Of a stretch of DNA of 64,000 bases, positions 10,303 through 21,835 are shown piece after piece. The stretch is from Hymenopellis radicata. Its lineage: Eukaryota > Basidiomycota > Agaricomycetes > Agaricales > Physalacriaceae. The position numbers and the translations under genes are program-made. The notes beneath the pieces were generated by a model that was not told the DNA's origin, ran no database searches, and was given only the letters and a program-made list of their open reading frames with translations. Every line of letters begins with the position of its first letter. The first letter of the stretch is position 1. The stretch covers positions 45,273-109,272 of the forward strand of contig JADNRX010000177.1 of NCBI GenBank assembly GCA_015501595.1, given 5' to 3'.

Positions 10303-11539
10303 GTGTGGGAGAACATTTCCTATTTGAACGTGGAGCATGGAATGGCGCGCTTCGATTATCACACGATTGCAAAGTTGGCCTTTGAACTTTTTGGTTCAAG
10401 CCTCTTATTGATTTTTGCTTCCAGGGACCCCATTTCACGGCATCACATTGGTGCTATATCAGTACATGAAAACGGCTACACGGTATCGATATATTGCCTT
10501 TTAGAGAACCACTACGGACATCACGCGACTCAATGGGTTGACTCGCGGTTTGGGAACTCGTTCAGCGAACGGTGGCGTAATCGCATGTCAACAGTGCCTG
10601 AACTACACGCGTCCGCCGCGACGCGAGTAGCAGAGGAAGTTCTTAAACCAGAGAGTCTATATCCATCCGCAGGAGAGATAGAAGGGCTAGTGAAGGACAT
10701 TTTCTTAGACATTGACGACGAGCTCGTTAGCCTGAGCGCCTATGCCCTTTCTGCAATGTGGACAAGCACGCAGATAAGTGGGAGGCAAAGGCAAAGGCAG
10801 AAGATGAGACTCTTTCCACGCCGCCCGAAGTTTCGGCAGCTCTGTCTGGATCATCGCTCCTGGCTGTCATATGGGACTCGACGACGCATTTGGCGCACAT
10901 CGCTAATACAGGGAACGCGGGTGCCATATTCGCTCGAAGGAGAACGTCTGGCACTGGAACATCTTGCGAGTATGATGTCGAGGTTCTCGCACCATTACCA
11001 CGGCCTGACGATATCTTACGGGTCGAAAGGTCGGGAGAAAGATGTGGTTGACGTATCTGGGCGGCTGTGGGGGTACGGTACCACTCCGAGTGTTTGGCAT
11101 GGCACCATGGAAGTGGACGAACGAGATCCGTAAAATGGTTGGCTGGACCGGAGATTCTCACTTCGCGACCAACGTTCAGACCCCTCCCTACCTCACTGCT
11201 GAGCCTGTCACCGCAAGTGTCAGAGCAGAGGAAGGTGACGTCCTGATTGTAGCGTCATCAAACATCTTCCCATCCTCTCTGTCTCCGAAGGAGAGATTCG
11301 ATCTCGTCAATAAATGTCTCACTGACCCGACGCCACCTGTGACGAAGCAGGCGAAGAAGAAGCAAAAGAAGACAGGTCATTGGGCACCACCAGACCATTG
11401 GTACTGCTCCTCCCAAGGCGTCTTCAATAAACTGGCGTCGCATGAATATGGAACTCAGAATGAAGATGGGCTGTATGAAGAGCGGAATGTCGCACGTCGG
11501 GTGATGGAGTCCCTAGGCTGGACTGGGATGGGCAATTAG
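10303..11539 (+). pseudogene. PP2C-like phosphatase, degenerate (tandem copy 1)
   Basis: This resembles PP2C/PPM Ser/Thr phosphatases of the pyruvate-dehydrogenase-phosphatase/Ptc type. Landmarks in order are CLLENHYGHHATQWV, where the DGHxG metal motif should be, then LSGSSLLAVIWDSTTHLAHI, ANTGNAGAIFARR, where the family has N-x-GDSR, then PLRVFGMAPWKW and AEEGDVLIVASSNIFPSSLS. The metal-binding Asp is missing at both key sites (ENHYG for DGHxG, GNAG for GDSR). If translated it would probably not be an active phosphatase. Three frames are needed (about 10,303-10,757, 10,758-11,035 and 11,042-11,539) without clear GT-AG introns at the switches, so it also carries frameshifts or sequence errors. 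A second copy follows at 11,637. Confidence 0.55.
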
Positions 11540-11891
11540 TGAAGGAGATGGAGGACGGTGACGCGGTTTCAATGATAGTCTTAGCATTTGGAAAATAGGT
11601 TGCCTTGTAAAAAAGAGGCCCGCCGTAGATCTTGTAGTGCGTTTCGCAGGAATTAGTGAGGCCATTCGGCTGGCGAGACGGTGGGGCTGCACGCCCAACG
11701 TCAGTCAATCTATAGATGACCCGCTGCTACAGGCAGCAGTAAAAGGCTGCTCGGCGATTGTTCTGATATATGACCACGTCACGCGACTAGTGTATGTTGC
11801 GAATAGTGGTAGTGACACGGGGGTTATTCTGGCGAGACCACGCGATTCTGGGCAGCAGCGCGTCTACGATGTTGAAGTGCTTGCGCGTCGA

Positions 11892-14800
11892 TAGGGCTTG
11901 GTTAGTAAGGGGATGTTTGTAAACAACGTTTAAAACAGCCTGTTTTAAACAATATAAACCGACCAAGTGCTGAACCCCCCTTGTTTTTAAGGTTTTTAAT
12001 TATGTAATACTTTCCTACTCACGCGTCACGGTGATCGACTTTTTTTTCCTTCCGACAACGCTGAGCCTTGCACAACGCGCCTTCTGTTTCGACTGCAGTG
12101 GAATCAGTGTACACGGCCTACCCCGCGTCGACCAGGTACTAGCCAGATATAAATCTTTACGTGCTGATCTAAAGTTTCTCCATTAGGCGGATGACCGCGT
12201 ATTACAGCGATGAGCTCAAGAAGCTCGACCGCTGTCTCAAAGCACTCCCACAATCAATTCCTGCCAACGACGCCTATCAGTTCATGGACTATGAGCCGAA
12301 TCAGGAGGATATAGACGATTACGGCTCGGCCCAAGGCGTGGTTAACAAGCACCTGGAACCCCAATTCGGCGACCGTGATCACGGACCCATTAAGTTTAAA
12401 GGGCGTGGGCCCGCCCTGGAGGCTGTCGTTCCAATTCTCAGGCGTTACCTCACTGGGAAATCCGGCGAGAATCTACTTCTCATCAAATGGGTTGACGATT
12501 TGACGGCAGCGGCCATACTTGCCATCGAGAAAGATGGCGGCACGGTTCGTCTACCTATTGAACTTATCCAGTCTATAGAAAGTAACGTCCACTCAGGTAC
12601 CCAGAGAAACTGCTACGACGGCGGCGAAGCGTCTGTTTGACGATGCGACGACCACCCGGGACAGGAACAAACGCCACAAGGCTACAAAAGCAACTGCAGC
12701 AGATGCCCGTCGTGCAGCCAAAAGGTGACGGAGCAAGGAGATGTACGTGAATTCTCATGAATCTGAATTCGCTTTAACGTATTGGTAGGTTGGCGTTCCC
12801 CTTGAGAACTTGACTGACGATGAGGAGATCTTGCCGAGCGACGAAGCTCCTCGCAAGACGGGAAGGAAGCCAAGCGAGTTGTTGAATAGTTGCACCATTC
12901 GATGTCGCGTTCGGAAAGATGGAACACGACGTTGGCGGTGCTCCGGTGATGGCTGTCGAACAAACTGGGCAGATCCGCGTATGTCGTCGCGTGTTCTCTC
13001 GCATGCTTCTCTATGCAAGTTTCATACTGCGACTGTGCGACAAGCCGCGTTGCAAGCAAGTAGTGAGAAGTCATTGGGTGCACAGGTTAAGGCAGATGAT
13101 ATTCCTCCCCCGACTGAAAAACGCGATTTCTTTGCTGGATTTAGAGCTGCCGGTGCCGTCAAGGAGAAGACGGAGCTGCAGAAGTTCCAGACACGCGCAA
13201 ATCTCTACACGCTTCAGCTGATCTGTGACGCGTGCCTTCCGGTGGCAGTCGTGGACAACCCCATGTTCCGTCAACTCGTAAATCATCTTAATTCCAGCAA
13301 TGGCATCTTCGTCGCTCTACCTTTTCCAACAACTACATCCCCCACGAGGCTGCTCACGTTACTATTCTGGCGTTTGACTACCTTGGCACGCAGTTTTTCC
13401 TTTCCATCACTTACGACGGTGGCAGTCTCCGAAAGCCACAATCTGTTTACACCGTCCACGTCACGGTTACGACACCATATGGGCGGGAGGCATACTTCGT
13501 ACATGGTGATGAGGCTTCAGGTGTTTCGCACACAGGAGAGCATATTCGCGATGTGCTTCTAAAGGTTAGATTGTCGTACATCTTTGTTCATTCACAGCTT
13601 ACCTATGGCTTGCAGATCATCTATCGCATTGGCCCAGAACGGTTTGGATCAATTGGTTCAGATAGCACGGGAAACACAAGCTCGGCACGGGAATATATCA
13701 ACAGCGAGATCCCCACCATCATCGTTCTCCCGACCATGCCATCACTTGTCGAACACTATCAAAGATATCTGTAAGCTTGAATACTTCCAAGAGGTAAGCT
13801 TCGAGACCTACACTGTTGGTTCCTATCTCACAACAGCTCCGACAGCAATTGTACGAATGAAGGGTACGATCAGGTACTTTTCGAAATCAAACTACGGGTC
13901 GACACATATGAGAGCACTTCGGGTGACTCTCGAGATCAATAAGGGACTTGAGAAAGTTGGGAAGACACGATTCGGCACGATCTACTGGGCCGGTTACGCG
14001 CTTCAGCGCTGCCTTCCTGCCATTACCGAGTTATTGAACTCGAATGTTATTCTGACTGATACCGACTCGGTAAGTATCAATTTTGTTATGTCGTCTCATA
14101 CTTAAACTCTTCCAGCCGTTAGCATTCCTCAAGAACCTTCCACTTTCGCAGGCGTTTAATTTACGACTGACTCAGCTCGTCTGCGTTCTAGAGCCCATTG
14201 CACGGGCAATCAAGTGTCTCGAAGGACTTGATACAACAGTCGGTGATGTGTGGAAGTTCTATGTCGCGATTACTGCTGTCATTCGGATCTTTTCGTAAAC
14301 AACGCCCAGGGATATCCTCCAGAGCTGCAGGAGGCAATTCGCAAAATCATCAACAGCCGCTATAAGGAGATGATCGGTGGCGAGAGGGGTGTTGTCTACT
14401 TAGCTGGCTTTTATCTTGATCCCGGTATGTGCTGTCATACTATAGCTTCCGCCTCTCATTTTGTATCTAGAACAACTCAGCAGTCCTATTCTACGTAAAT
14501 CGCAGGCAAACGTTCTTGAGCGTGGCATTGTCCGGCTCCGTGGACCTCCATCAGACCGAACTGATCAAGATCTTCGCGACGCCATGCCTACCTATGCAAA
14601 GGTCGGGCTTTTTCTTATTCAGACTCTCTATCATGAGATGAACAGTCGCGGGCGTGACATTCCGGCATGCAGTCAGTACGAGACTAGCACTGCAGCCGTA
14701 GCCGCATTGAAAAGCCAGTTCGAAGCTTATACACGTCAACACGCGCCTTTTAGTGCTCGTGTTCATGCGCGAACTCCACTGGAGTACTGGCGTACGATGT

Positions 14801-15675
14801 CAGAGAGCCTCATGCTGATGTTCTTGCAGTGAGTTCGTTTCGCCGCATTTCACTTGCTTGCTGACACAGATGCTAGTTTATTGCGATTAAAATATTTTCT
14901 CTGCTGCCAAATTCAATGCCGGAAGAACGTACTGTGTCATCCTTCACTCGGATGAACACCGTCGATCGTGCCTCTCAGAAAGCTGAAAGTGTTGTGGGGA
15001 TGACCAAAATCCGCCAGCACAATCGACGCGTTGACCGAATGAGCAAACAGGTAAGATCATATCATTGTATTCATCAAAGTCTAGCACTAACTTGCCTTTA
15101 GACGTCGCTCCCATCACCGCCAACACTGAACTGGCGCAGTGTGGGGACGCTCTTTGCATCAGCAAAGTCCGCCAAGGATGCGCCCGAGACTCCACCATCA
15201 AACTCGACAGCGCCCATTCCCGCGCGGCCAGAAGAGACCGATGATCAACCTCTCCCGAAAGGTGACCCGCCCAACCTCACTATCGATGCACAGGAGGGAC
15301 TCGATGCCCTTGATGGCAATATGGATGAGGAGGACAATCCGTGCCCCGTTGTCAGCGACAACACGAAGAGTTTTGACATCGAGGGCTCCGACAATGGCGG
15401 GGAAGGTATTGATTTGAGTCTTCCATACTTCCGTGACCTTCTCAGTGAGGCTCCCATTGTGCCTCAGGGTGGCTCTGCCACCTCTGGAGCAGCTAAGACG
15501 ACGGCGGCAAAGGCATTCGCGGTGGTCGAGGACATAATGGATTTGGAATTTTGAAGTCACGTGGCGCCTCGGGTACCTCGGCTGAGAGTTTAAAACCTGG
15601 TTAGAAACACCTGTGTCGCGAGAAAAAAATTATAAACCGTTTGCAATCCTCAGATTTATTATAAACCAAGCCCTA
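11892..15675 (+). mobile_element. hAT DNA transposon, copy A (3.78 kb)
   Basis: The ends are terminal inverted repeats TAGGGCTTGGTT (11,892-11,903) and its complement AACCAAGCCCTA (15,664-15,675). The right flank has the 8-mer TTGCGCGA (15,676-15,683). The left flank reads TTGCGCG, then TCG, then A, so the target duplication is recognisable with three extra bases. A 23-bp palindrome GTTTAAAACAG-C-CTGTTTTAAAC lies at 11,928-11,950. The TIR sequence, 8-bp duplication and a BED/DUF659-type transposase identify the hAT superfamily. Nearly identical to copy B at 24,772-28,566 in opposite orientation. Confidence 0.9.
12191..15554 (+). pseudogene. hAT transposase gene, copy A (frameshifted)
   Basis: Same gene as in copy B. 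The product would excise and reinsert the element. Parts in order: an acidic N-terminal exon from ATG 12,191 (MTAYYSDELKKLDRCLKALP), a BED-like zinc finger (WRCSGDGCRTNW with downstream H/C ligands SHASLCKFH), a DUF659-like catalytic core, a hydrophobic mid region (TIYWAGYALQRCLP), a hAT dimerisation segment (LPNSMPEERTVSSFTRMN, near 14,908-15,000), then an acidic tail ending MDLEF at 15,554. Versus copy B it lacks single bases in homopolymers near 13,316, 13,733-13,745 and 14,285, breaking the frame. These are mutations or base-calling errors. If real, this copy cannot make full transposase. Confidence 0.8.
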
Positions 15676-16145
15676 TTGCGCGACCGACTGTTGAGGACGA
15701 GCGCCAACTCCTCGCGCTTCATCCTGATGAAGACAACCTCTTGGGCAAGAATGGGTGGCTCTGGGGTTGTTCTCCGCTTCGCGTCTTCGGGCACGCACCA
15801 TGGAAGTGGACGAAAGACGTACGCCAAATGATTGGCTTCACGGATCTTGCACACGATGCGGTGACGCCCCCGTACGTGACAGCCTATTACGGCGACTGTG
15901 CGAATAGAGAATGGCGATATTCTGATAATGGCGTCGCGTGGCGTCTTTCCCGCTTCGTTCTCTCCTGAGGCTACCGTTAAACTTGTTCAAGATCATCTAC
16001 ATCTAGGCGCGCTGTCAGTGTGTCGCCAAGGTGCTAGGCTCTCGGATGGATAGCAAAAGAAGGCGACAGTTGGGCGCTTACTGACAAGTGGTGTCAGGAG
16101 AGGCATTGTCTTTGGGCTCGTGTTGTTTAAGCGTAGTTCAAGGCT

Positions 16146-16380
16146 CGTAGTTCGTATGCATTTGACTCTCCAGAAACTCACCTTCCTTTTTCTTCTAGGC
16201 TCGAGTTCTTAGAATTTGTCGTTTGATACCAGTTATATTCGAATTGTCAAATTCGTCCTCTTACTTTGTGGCTGTGGCTTGAAGCCGTCTGTGGGCGACT
16301 TCTTGATACAAACTCCAAAATTGATCGACCTTTCTGTCATCACGACGTCGTTCGCCATTAACATTGATTAGACCCCGAAC
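16146..16380. repeat. 237-bp direct repeat, left copy
   Basis: The sequence from CGTAGTTCGTATGCA to TTAGACCCCGAAC recurs at 22,731-22,968 in the same orientation, with roughly 95% identity and a few indels. It has no TG...CA ends, no inverted ends and no open frame. It could be a solo repeat, an ncRNA-derived repeat or a duplicated piece of 3' sequence. It bounds the composite block on the left. Confidence 0.8.
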
Positions 16381-16764
16381 ACCACAGCAGTTCACTATGA
16401 GGGTAGTGGCTTCATGTGCGTTTTCCTGGAACAATAAGTACGCGAAAGGCGGGTCAGCTCAGAGCTGTAGCTTGGATCATCTGGTATGGCCCGAACATCA
16501 GACTTTCTACAACGATGTGGGTCCGTCTGAGGTGCCCCCGTCCTACTGCCTGATTGCAAGTTGATATTGGAAACGGAGCGAGAGGATGAGCATGCGTCGC
16601 GAAAACTACTTATGTGGGGAAATGACCATGGGAGCCAGGGAGGACAGTCTTCCATGCAGCGGGCCAACCATACGCGTTCCCATACTACGACTTCCCAATT
16701 GTGCGAACGCGCCTTCATCCATGCTTCATATTCCCCTCCCTCGTTCCCTGCATGAATATCGGGT
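16381..16764. other. Unassigned stretch inside the composite block
   Basis: No gene recognised. It lies between the direct repeat and the start of homology with the 54.3-kb end of the F-box block. It has no counterpart elsewhere in the window that I could find. Confidence 0.4.
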
Positions 16765-17013
16765 CACTCAGTTTCCTAACGATGAGTGGTATGATTGAAT
16801 AAACAGCATTACAGAGTAGAAAGGCAATCAAGAGCGCGAAGTAACATACACTGAGCCCTGCACGAAGGGCAGGATGGAGAGAGTGGAAAGAGAATGAAGA
16901 CTTGAAATGTTCAGAAGCTAGGCTGACCGTACTCCAACAAGAATACATAATATCAAGAACGCGTAGTTGACAACACGAGAAATGGAAAATTAAAATGCCA
17001 GTGAATTGAACCC

Positions 17014-18636
17014 TCAGCAATCGACCTCGCCACAGTCGAGCCTCCAGGAAGAAGCATTTGCATCTCTTATGTCTAGCACCAATCCCTTCTCGACAAGGCC
17101 TCTCAGCGTCGTCATCGCTTGATTGCCCACGAAACTCGCCGGATGAATAGATAGCGTCTTGAATACTCCCTTCCTCCAAAGCGCCGAGAAAGTGTTACCC
17201 GCTAAACTAACACCGTCCGTATGCGACATGGTAACGGATCCTCCACCAGTGAATGTCAGGCTGTGGATCGGCAACTCCATGAAAGCATCCTTTGCCCGGG
17301 AGAAGACCAGCTCCAAATCTACGTCTGCCTGTACGTGCAACGCGAAATACCGCACCGAGGATGCATATACAAGGAATGTCCCCAGTGCTTGAGAGTCCCC
17401 GTGCGGTCCAAATCTCGGAACCGAAAGTGAGAGATTGAGAATGGATGGACAACTGCCGCCTCGAAGAGCATTCAACGGTGATAAAAGTCCCACGTCGAGT
17501 GTGAGGGAAGTAAGATTGGGGAGGTGTACGGCTTTCAGGAAGGACGTCATGCACAAAACAGGAGTACTGGGGTGGTAAGGTCCATCATGTAATGTTAGAG
17601 TACACAAATTAGGCAGGATGGCGACATCTAAGGTAGGTGGAGGCATGAACAATGAGGAGCGCGCCAGGGTTATATCGGCGACTCCGAACGAGCTCATCCG
17701 TACGAGAATCCGTGGGCTTCCGCGATGGAAAGGGCATGTTGACTTCCCTGATGAGTGAACTTCTGTATTCGATGCCATCCCAAATGGAAGAAGGGTGTTA
17801 CGTTGTGGACCATCTCGAGACTGTATAAGCGATGTGCTTCCGAAAAAGTGTCAATCGGCAGCTCCAGCGTTGACAACGGCGGGGGTTCGTGAATGTCCAG
17901 CTGCAAGGTGCGTAATCCACCGAATGCATGCTTCATTTCCGAGAGCAACCTGAAATCGCTCATCTTGAGGGACAGAGTAGCATGTTGCCAGCGGAGCAAC
18001 TATGAAGGATAGTCGGCATGGCTGGGAATGGATGGGTTTACGGCTATGGAGCGCGATCGACAGAGGGAGACCTCTGGTACGTGCCATTACCTCGAGAAGG
18101 AGAAGCGATAATTTCAACACTGTCACGGGCTTGTCGAATGAAAGGACCACACTAGTCCAACACTGCGGAGCATTCCAGATGACATACCGCCACCGGTGAC
18201 ATACTTGCGCGCATACCCACGATGGATGTCGCATGGATAAGGAGTCTATAATGTCCGGGGATGCCAGCGCTTCAAGCGACGGGCTCTGGAGGTCTTCCAT
18301 TGCGAGCTGGCATATGTGCTGAATGATTTCGGGGGGAAGACTGCGGACTGGGTGGAGGACCATATCGAGGACCTCGAGTTCTTTTGAAAGCTGAGATGCA
18401 TCCTCTGTCATGACGGCGAGCTGGGCCTTCATGGCCTCCATCGTATCATTTAAGGATGCAAGACGGACGCGGCTCTTTTCGCGGCACGCAGCGAGAGTAG
18501 TACGCTCGTCGTCAGTTGGCGCTAGGTTGCCACCAAGTAAGTGGCGTATGAGAGGGGAGTGGGTGATCGATTGGCTATCAAACGTGGAAGAGGAGGAATT
18601 GGATTCCATAAGAGTGATACAGGCAGGTGAAGACAC
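17014..18636 (-). pseudogene. F-box/LRR-like gene, frameshifted copy
   Basis: Counterpart of the intact 538-residue gene at 52,434-54,050. The start MSSPACITLMESNSSSSTF at 18,636 and the first half (coiled-coil REKSRVRLASLNDTMEAMKA, then the F-box-like region SLPPEIIQHICQLAMEDLQ and VCHRWRYVIWNAPQCW) are open. The frame is lost after LHSRKPI near 18,020, continues in a second frame to about 17,700 (FHLGWHRIQKFTHQGSQ), and in a third to 17,014 (VFKTLSIHPASFVGNQAM). At least two frameshifts are therefore needed. No product of normal length is possible as read. Confidence 0.8.
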
Positions 18637-18889
18637 TATTTGAGCAGATCGTTAAAATCGTGTCCGCCAGAAAGAGGAAGCCTTACAGCTTGATTATTTA
18701 AAAAATCGGTGTGATCAAGATATTCCTTCAACCGTTGACTGATCAGTAAGATGATGGCTGGACGTCTTTCGTGGTTGAAAGCAAGTGACGGATGATCGAA
18801 GCGAAGGGTGTGCCGGCGTGACTCATGAGTCATGACATCGTGGCCGCGACACAGATTGATGTCTGCATCTCTAATCTCTGCTCTTCAAC

Positions 18890-19335
18890 GAGGCCTCTCA
18901 GCATCGCTATAACTCCGCCACTTAAGGGACGCGCCGGACGCATTGAGAGCGTCTTGAAGACACCGTACTATGGGATCCTCATGAGGTGAACGTCATGCTG
19001 CGAATAGGAAGCTCCATAAAAGCGCAGAGAAGACCGACCCCAAGTTTACATATCCGTGTAGACGCGGATGGTCTCTGCAAGTCTTCGATGGCGAGCTCGC
19101 ATATGTGGCCGATGATCTCCCGGGGAAGCATGCGAACCCGGTGGAGAACGATGTCCAGGGACTCGAGTCCTTCTGAGGGTTGAGAAGCGTCGGCTGTCAT
19201 GATGTTGAGCTGGAAGGAGAGCATGAAACTCAAGTCCGAGACGAGTGGATGGCGATGAATCCACAGTGAGAAACGGCATTCAAAGAGGGCATATTTACTG
19301 AACAAGCCAAACAGTCTCGCAAAACCGGCACTTAC
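18890..19335 (-). pseudogene. Truncated F-box relic
   Basis: A shortened fragment of the F-box gene. LNIMTADASQPSEGLESLDIV and RMLPREIIGHICELAIEDLQ match LAVMTEDASQLSKELEVLDMV and SLPHEIIQHICQLAMEDLQ of the intact gene. Sequence related to the C-terminal VFKTLSI region follows directly, so the middle is deleted. The same relic sits upstream of the intact gene at 51,720-52,110, so it predates the block duplication. Confidence 0.6.
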
Positions 19336-19340
19336 AGAGT

Positions 19341-20818
19341 CTACGTTACCGCTGGACAACGTAGCCCTTCCAATGCAGTCGTGTTGTGGGATTAGCTTGC
19401 AGCGCAGGCTACTCGAGTATCAAAAGAGTCTTGACTACATGACGAATAAACCACGACCGGACGTACTACGGAAATGATGCGGCCCTCAGCACATATCTAT
19501 ACTTCCCCAGCAAGATACAAAAGGCCGAACATCCAAACAGTTCAAAAATTTCCCCTACCACACATGAGCCGCGGAGCCATTAGGCTACGAGTCCCAGCTT
19601 GCACTGCAGAATAACCTGATCAGTCGTGCACTGTCGAATTGAAGGTAAGCAAGAGGCAGCCGATCCATACCAAAATTAATATGTTTATGCCTCACCAATT
19701 GGTTCACGTATCCGCTAGACGACGTGTCCAGGCGCTGTGAATGCGCACCACGCCCTTGCGACTATTTATCAGTGCCCATGTGTACACGGAAGACCTGAAC
19801 ATACCCCACTGAAAACATCGAACGTGTGTCTTCATCTCGATAAAAAACGGGGGTAATATCATGGCTCAGCTACCAGAGGTACATGGAACCGTTAAGCCAC
19901 ATGTCTCTAGTTGGAAGTCAGTCAATGAATACACACAGGCCCCAAGAAACGACAAAACGCCAATCAAAGGGAAAAAAGACTCAACGTCGCAAGGTATGGG
20001 TTTGGTTACGCTACCGCTTAGACAACGTATCCGTGTAGCGGACACTAAACACGCCATTGGGATTACGACTATCAGCGCAGCCGCAGCTCGAGGTGGACGG
20101 TGAGGCCGTATTTACCGAACAACTTGCCAAAAAGGTGACATCCTTGCCTAGTTCAGAGGTCTACGTTACCGCTAGACAACGTATCCCTTCCAACACCCAC
20201 CGCCGTGCGGTGAAAATAGGATTCAGAGGCTGCTCGAGTATCAAAAGAGTCTTGCCTACTTGACGAATAAACCACCACCGGACGTACCACGGAAATGATG
20301 CGGCCCTCAGCACATCGCACTTCCCTAGCAAGATACAAAAGGCCGAACATCCAAACAGTTCAAAAACTTCGAGTACCGTCAATGAGCCATGGAGCCATTA
20401 GGCTACGAGTCCCAGCATGCACTGCACAATAATCTGGTGAATCGTGCGCTGTCGAATTGAAGGTAAGAAAGAGGCAGCTCCATGCCAAAATGAAAGCACT
20501 CCCTCGATGTTACACGTGGTCCACGTATCCGCTAGACGACGTGTCCATGCTGCGAATACGCACCAGACCCTTGCGACTCTATGGCGCCACCAAATGATCC
20601 CATGCAAACAAGCACCCCACTGAAAACGAACATTCGTTACCATCTCGATAAAAAACGGGGAACGTCAAAATGTAGAGGTCCATGAAACTGTTAAGCCACA
20701 AGTCTCTAGTTAGAAATCGGTCAATGGATACACGCAGTCCTCAAGAACACCAATCAGAGGGAAAAAAACCGATATCACTGCAGTCTGTAGTGGGTTACGG
20801 TACCGCTAGACAACGTAC
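19341..20818 (-). repeat. D-arm-like hairpin array, copy A (two units)
   Basis: Two tandem units of about 800 bp, inverted relative to the array at 49.6-51.7 kb. Stem-loops in plus-strand order are: H5 19,341-19,364 (7-bp stem CTACGTT), H4 about 19,575-19,590, H3 19,705-19,726 (CACGT stem), H2 19,882-19,903 (CATG stem), H1 20,007-20,029, then H5 20,162-20,183, H4 about 20,392-20,405, H3 20,522-20,543, H2 20,681-20,702 and H1 20,796-20,818. The loops carry the complement of the TCTAGCGG-like core. No protein-coding content was seen. Confidence 0.75.
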
Positions 20819-20998
20819 CCGTGTAGCGGACACTAAAGAACACGCACTTTACGAGTATCAGCGCCACCGGGCGGTCCCTGCAGCGCAGCCACAGCTCGCA
20901 AGCGAGGTTAAGATCCCTGCCCGACGGCATCGCCTTAGAACTTGTCACACACACAGTCACTCGCTTGCAACTTGATGTTATTCGTATTCTATGCTGTA

Positions 20999-21775
20999 CT
21001 AAACAGTCTTAGCCTTGACCATGCCTATTCGACGCGTCAGACTAGTAAAGCGTTAGAAATATAGGAATACTCACGCTCAACTTCAGCAACAGCCTCAGCG
21101 AGAACGTCCCTCTGCATCTTGGGATCGCCGCTGCTCTTCATGACATTCCCAATGATGGTCTTGGTGAGATCGGCCTGCTCACTCTCCCTGACGCCCTGCT
21201 CATAGCGCACCCAGGAGTCGAGAACACCCTTGAGCTCTGCAGCCAAAACGACTTTCTGCTTCTGCTCAAACGCCTGCGCCTCGAGCGTCGCAGTCTCCTT
21301 GGAGAGAGCAAAGAGCGCGGCGGTGACAGCACCAACGTCCTTCATCTGACCGACGGCGTCGATGCGGCTGGTCACGGACGCAGTGTGTTCGGCGCGTGCG
21401 CATTGAGAACGCCGCGGATTTGTCAATTTGGGTCTGTGCCCAGTTGGCGTATGGCGCGCGGATAGTCTGGAGCGTGTTAGAGGCGTGTATGTGGCATAAT
21501 AAGGATACACACCTTGCCAAGGTAGACTAGGAGGATGGCAGTACCGACGAGGAGAACGGTCTCTTCGTTGACGACATAGAGTTCCTGAGAGATGGCGGCG
21601 GCAGAGAGAGTGGTGGCAAGGAGGGCGGTACCGGTCTTTGTGATGATTCCGGGCGACGAAGGCAGCTTGTCGATGGCCTGTTTGGCTTTTTTGTCGGGGG
21701 TCGAGTAATGGCGGACCTGGGAGAGTCAGTAAAGGCAGCGAGACGGGGCATGGTACACACTTGGATGGCGGCAGC
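20999..21775 (-). pseudogene. ATP4 (ATP synthase subunit b) pseudogene
   Basis: Decayed copy of the intact gene at 48,580-49,409. Relative to that copy, about 60 bp containing the start codon and most of exon 1 are deleted: sequence jumps from the upstream CTTCTCGTAGTCACT to GCTGCCGCCATCC. Intron 1 and exon 2 (YYATY-like VRHYSTPDK region) remain. A 1-nt-type frameshift follows IDK in exon 3. The stretch KDVGAVTAALFALSKETATL, the C-terminal EQADLTKTIIGNVMKS and the stop (20,999-21,001) are still readable. It cannot produce subunit b. Confidence 0.85.
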
Positions 21776-21835
21776 TGGTAGTGACTACGAGAAGGTGAAC
21801 GGGACGAAGCGGAAGGAGGGCCACTCGGCGTGAAC

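Larger units (their letters stand above)
11637..16053 (+). pseudogene. PP2C-like tandem copy 2, split by a hAT transposon
   Basis: The 5' part (11,637-11,891) encodes KGCSAIVLIYDHVTRLVYV, SGSDTGVILARP and YDVEVLAR, parallel to the copy at 10,303. The hAT element occupies 11,892-15,675. Beyond it, reading from the target-site duplication, the frame resumes with PTVEDERQLLALHPDEDNLL, GWLWGCSPLRVFGHAPWKW and DVRQMIGFTD. Skipping the element and one target copy restores one open frame across the site. A separate frameshift lies near 15,910: ENGDILIMASRGVFPASFS is in the next frame and runs to a stop at 16,053. The metal-site motif is degenerate here too (GSDTG). The copy was therefore probably already decaying, independent of the transposon. 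Confidence 0.75.

Noticed and set aside
19341..20818. Complete tRNA genes in the hairpin array
   Set aside because: Only a D-arm-like stem-loop can be formed at each site; no matching acceptor stem, anticodon arm or TTCGA T-loop lies at the right distance.
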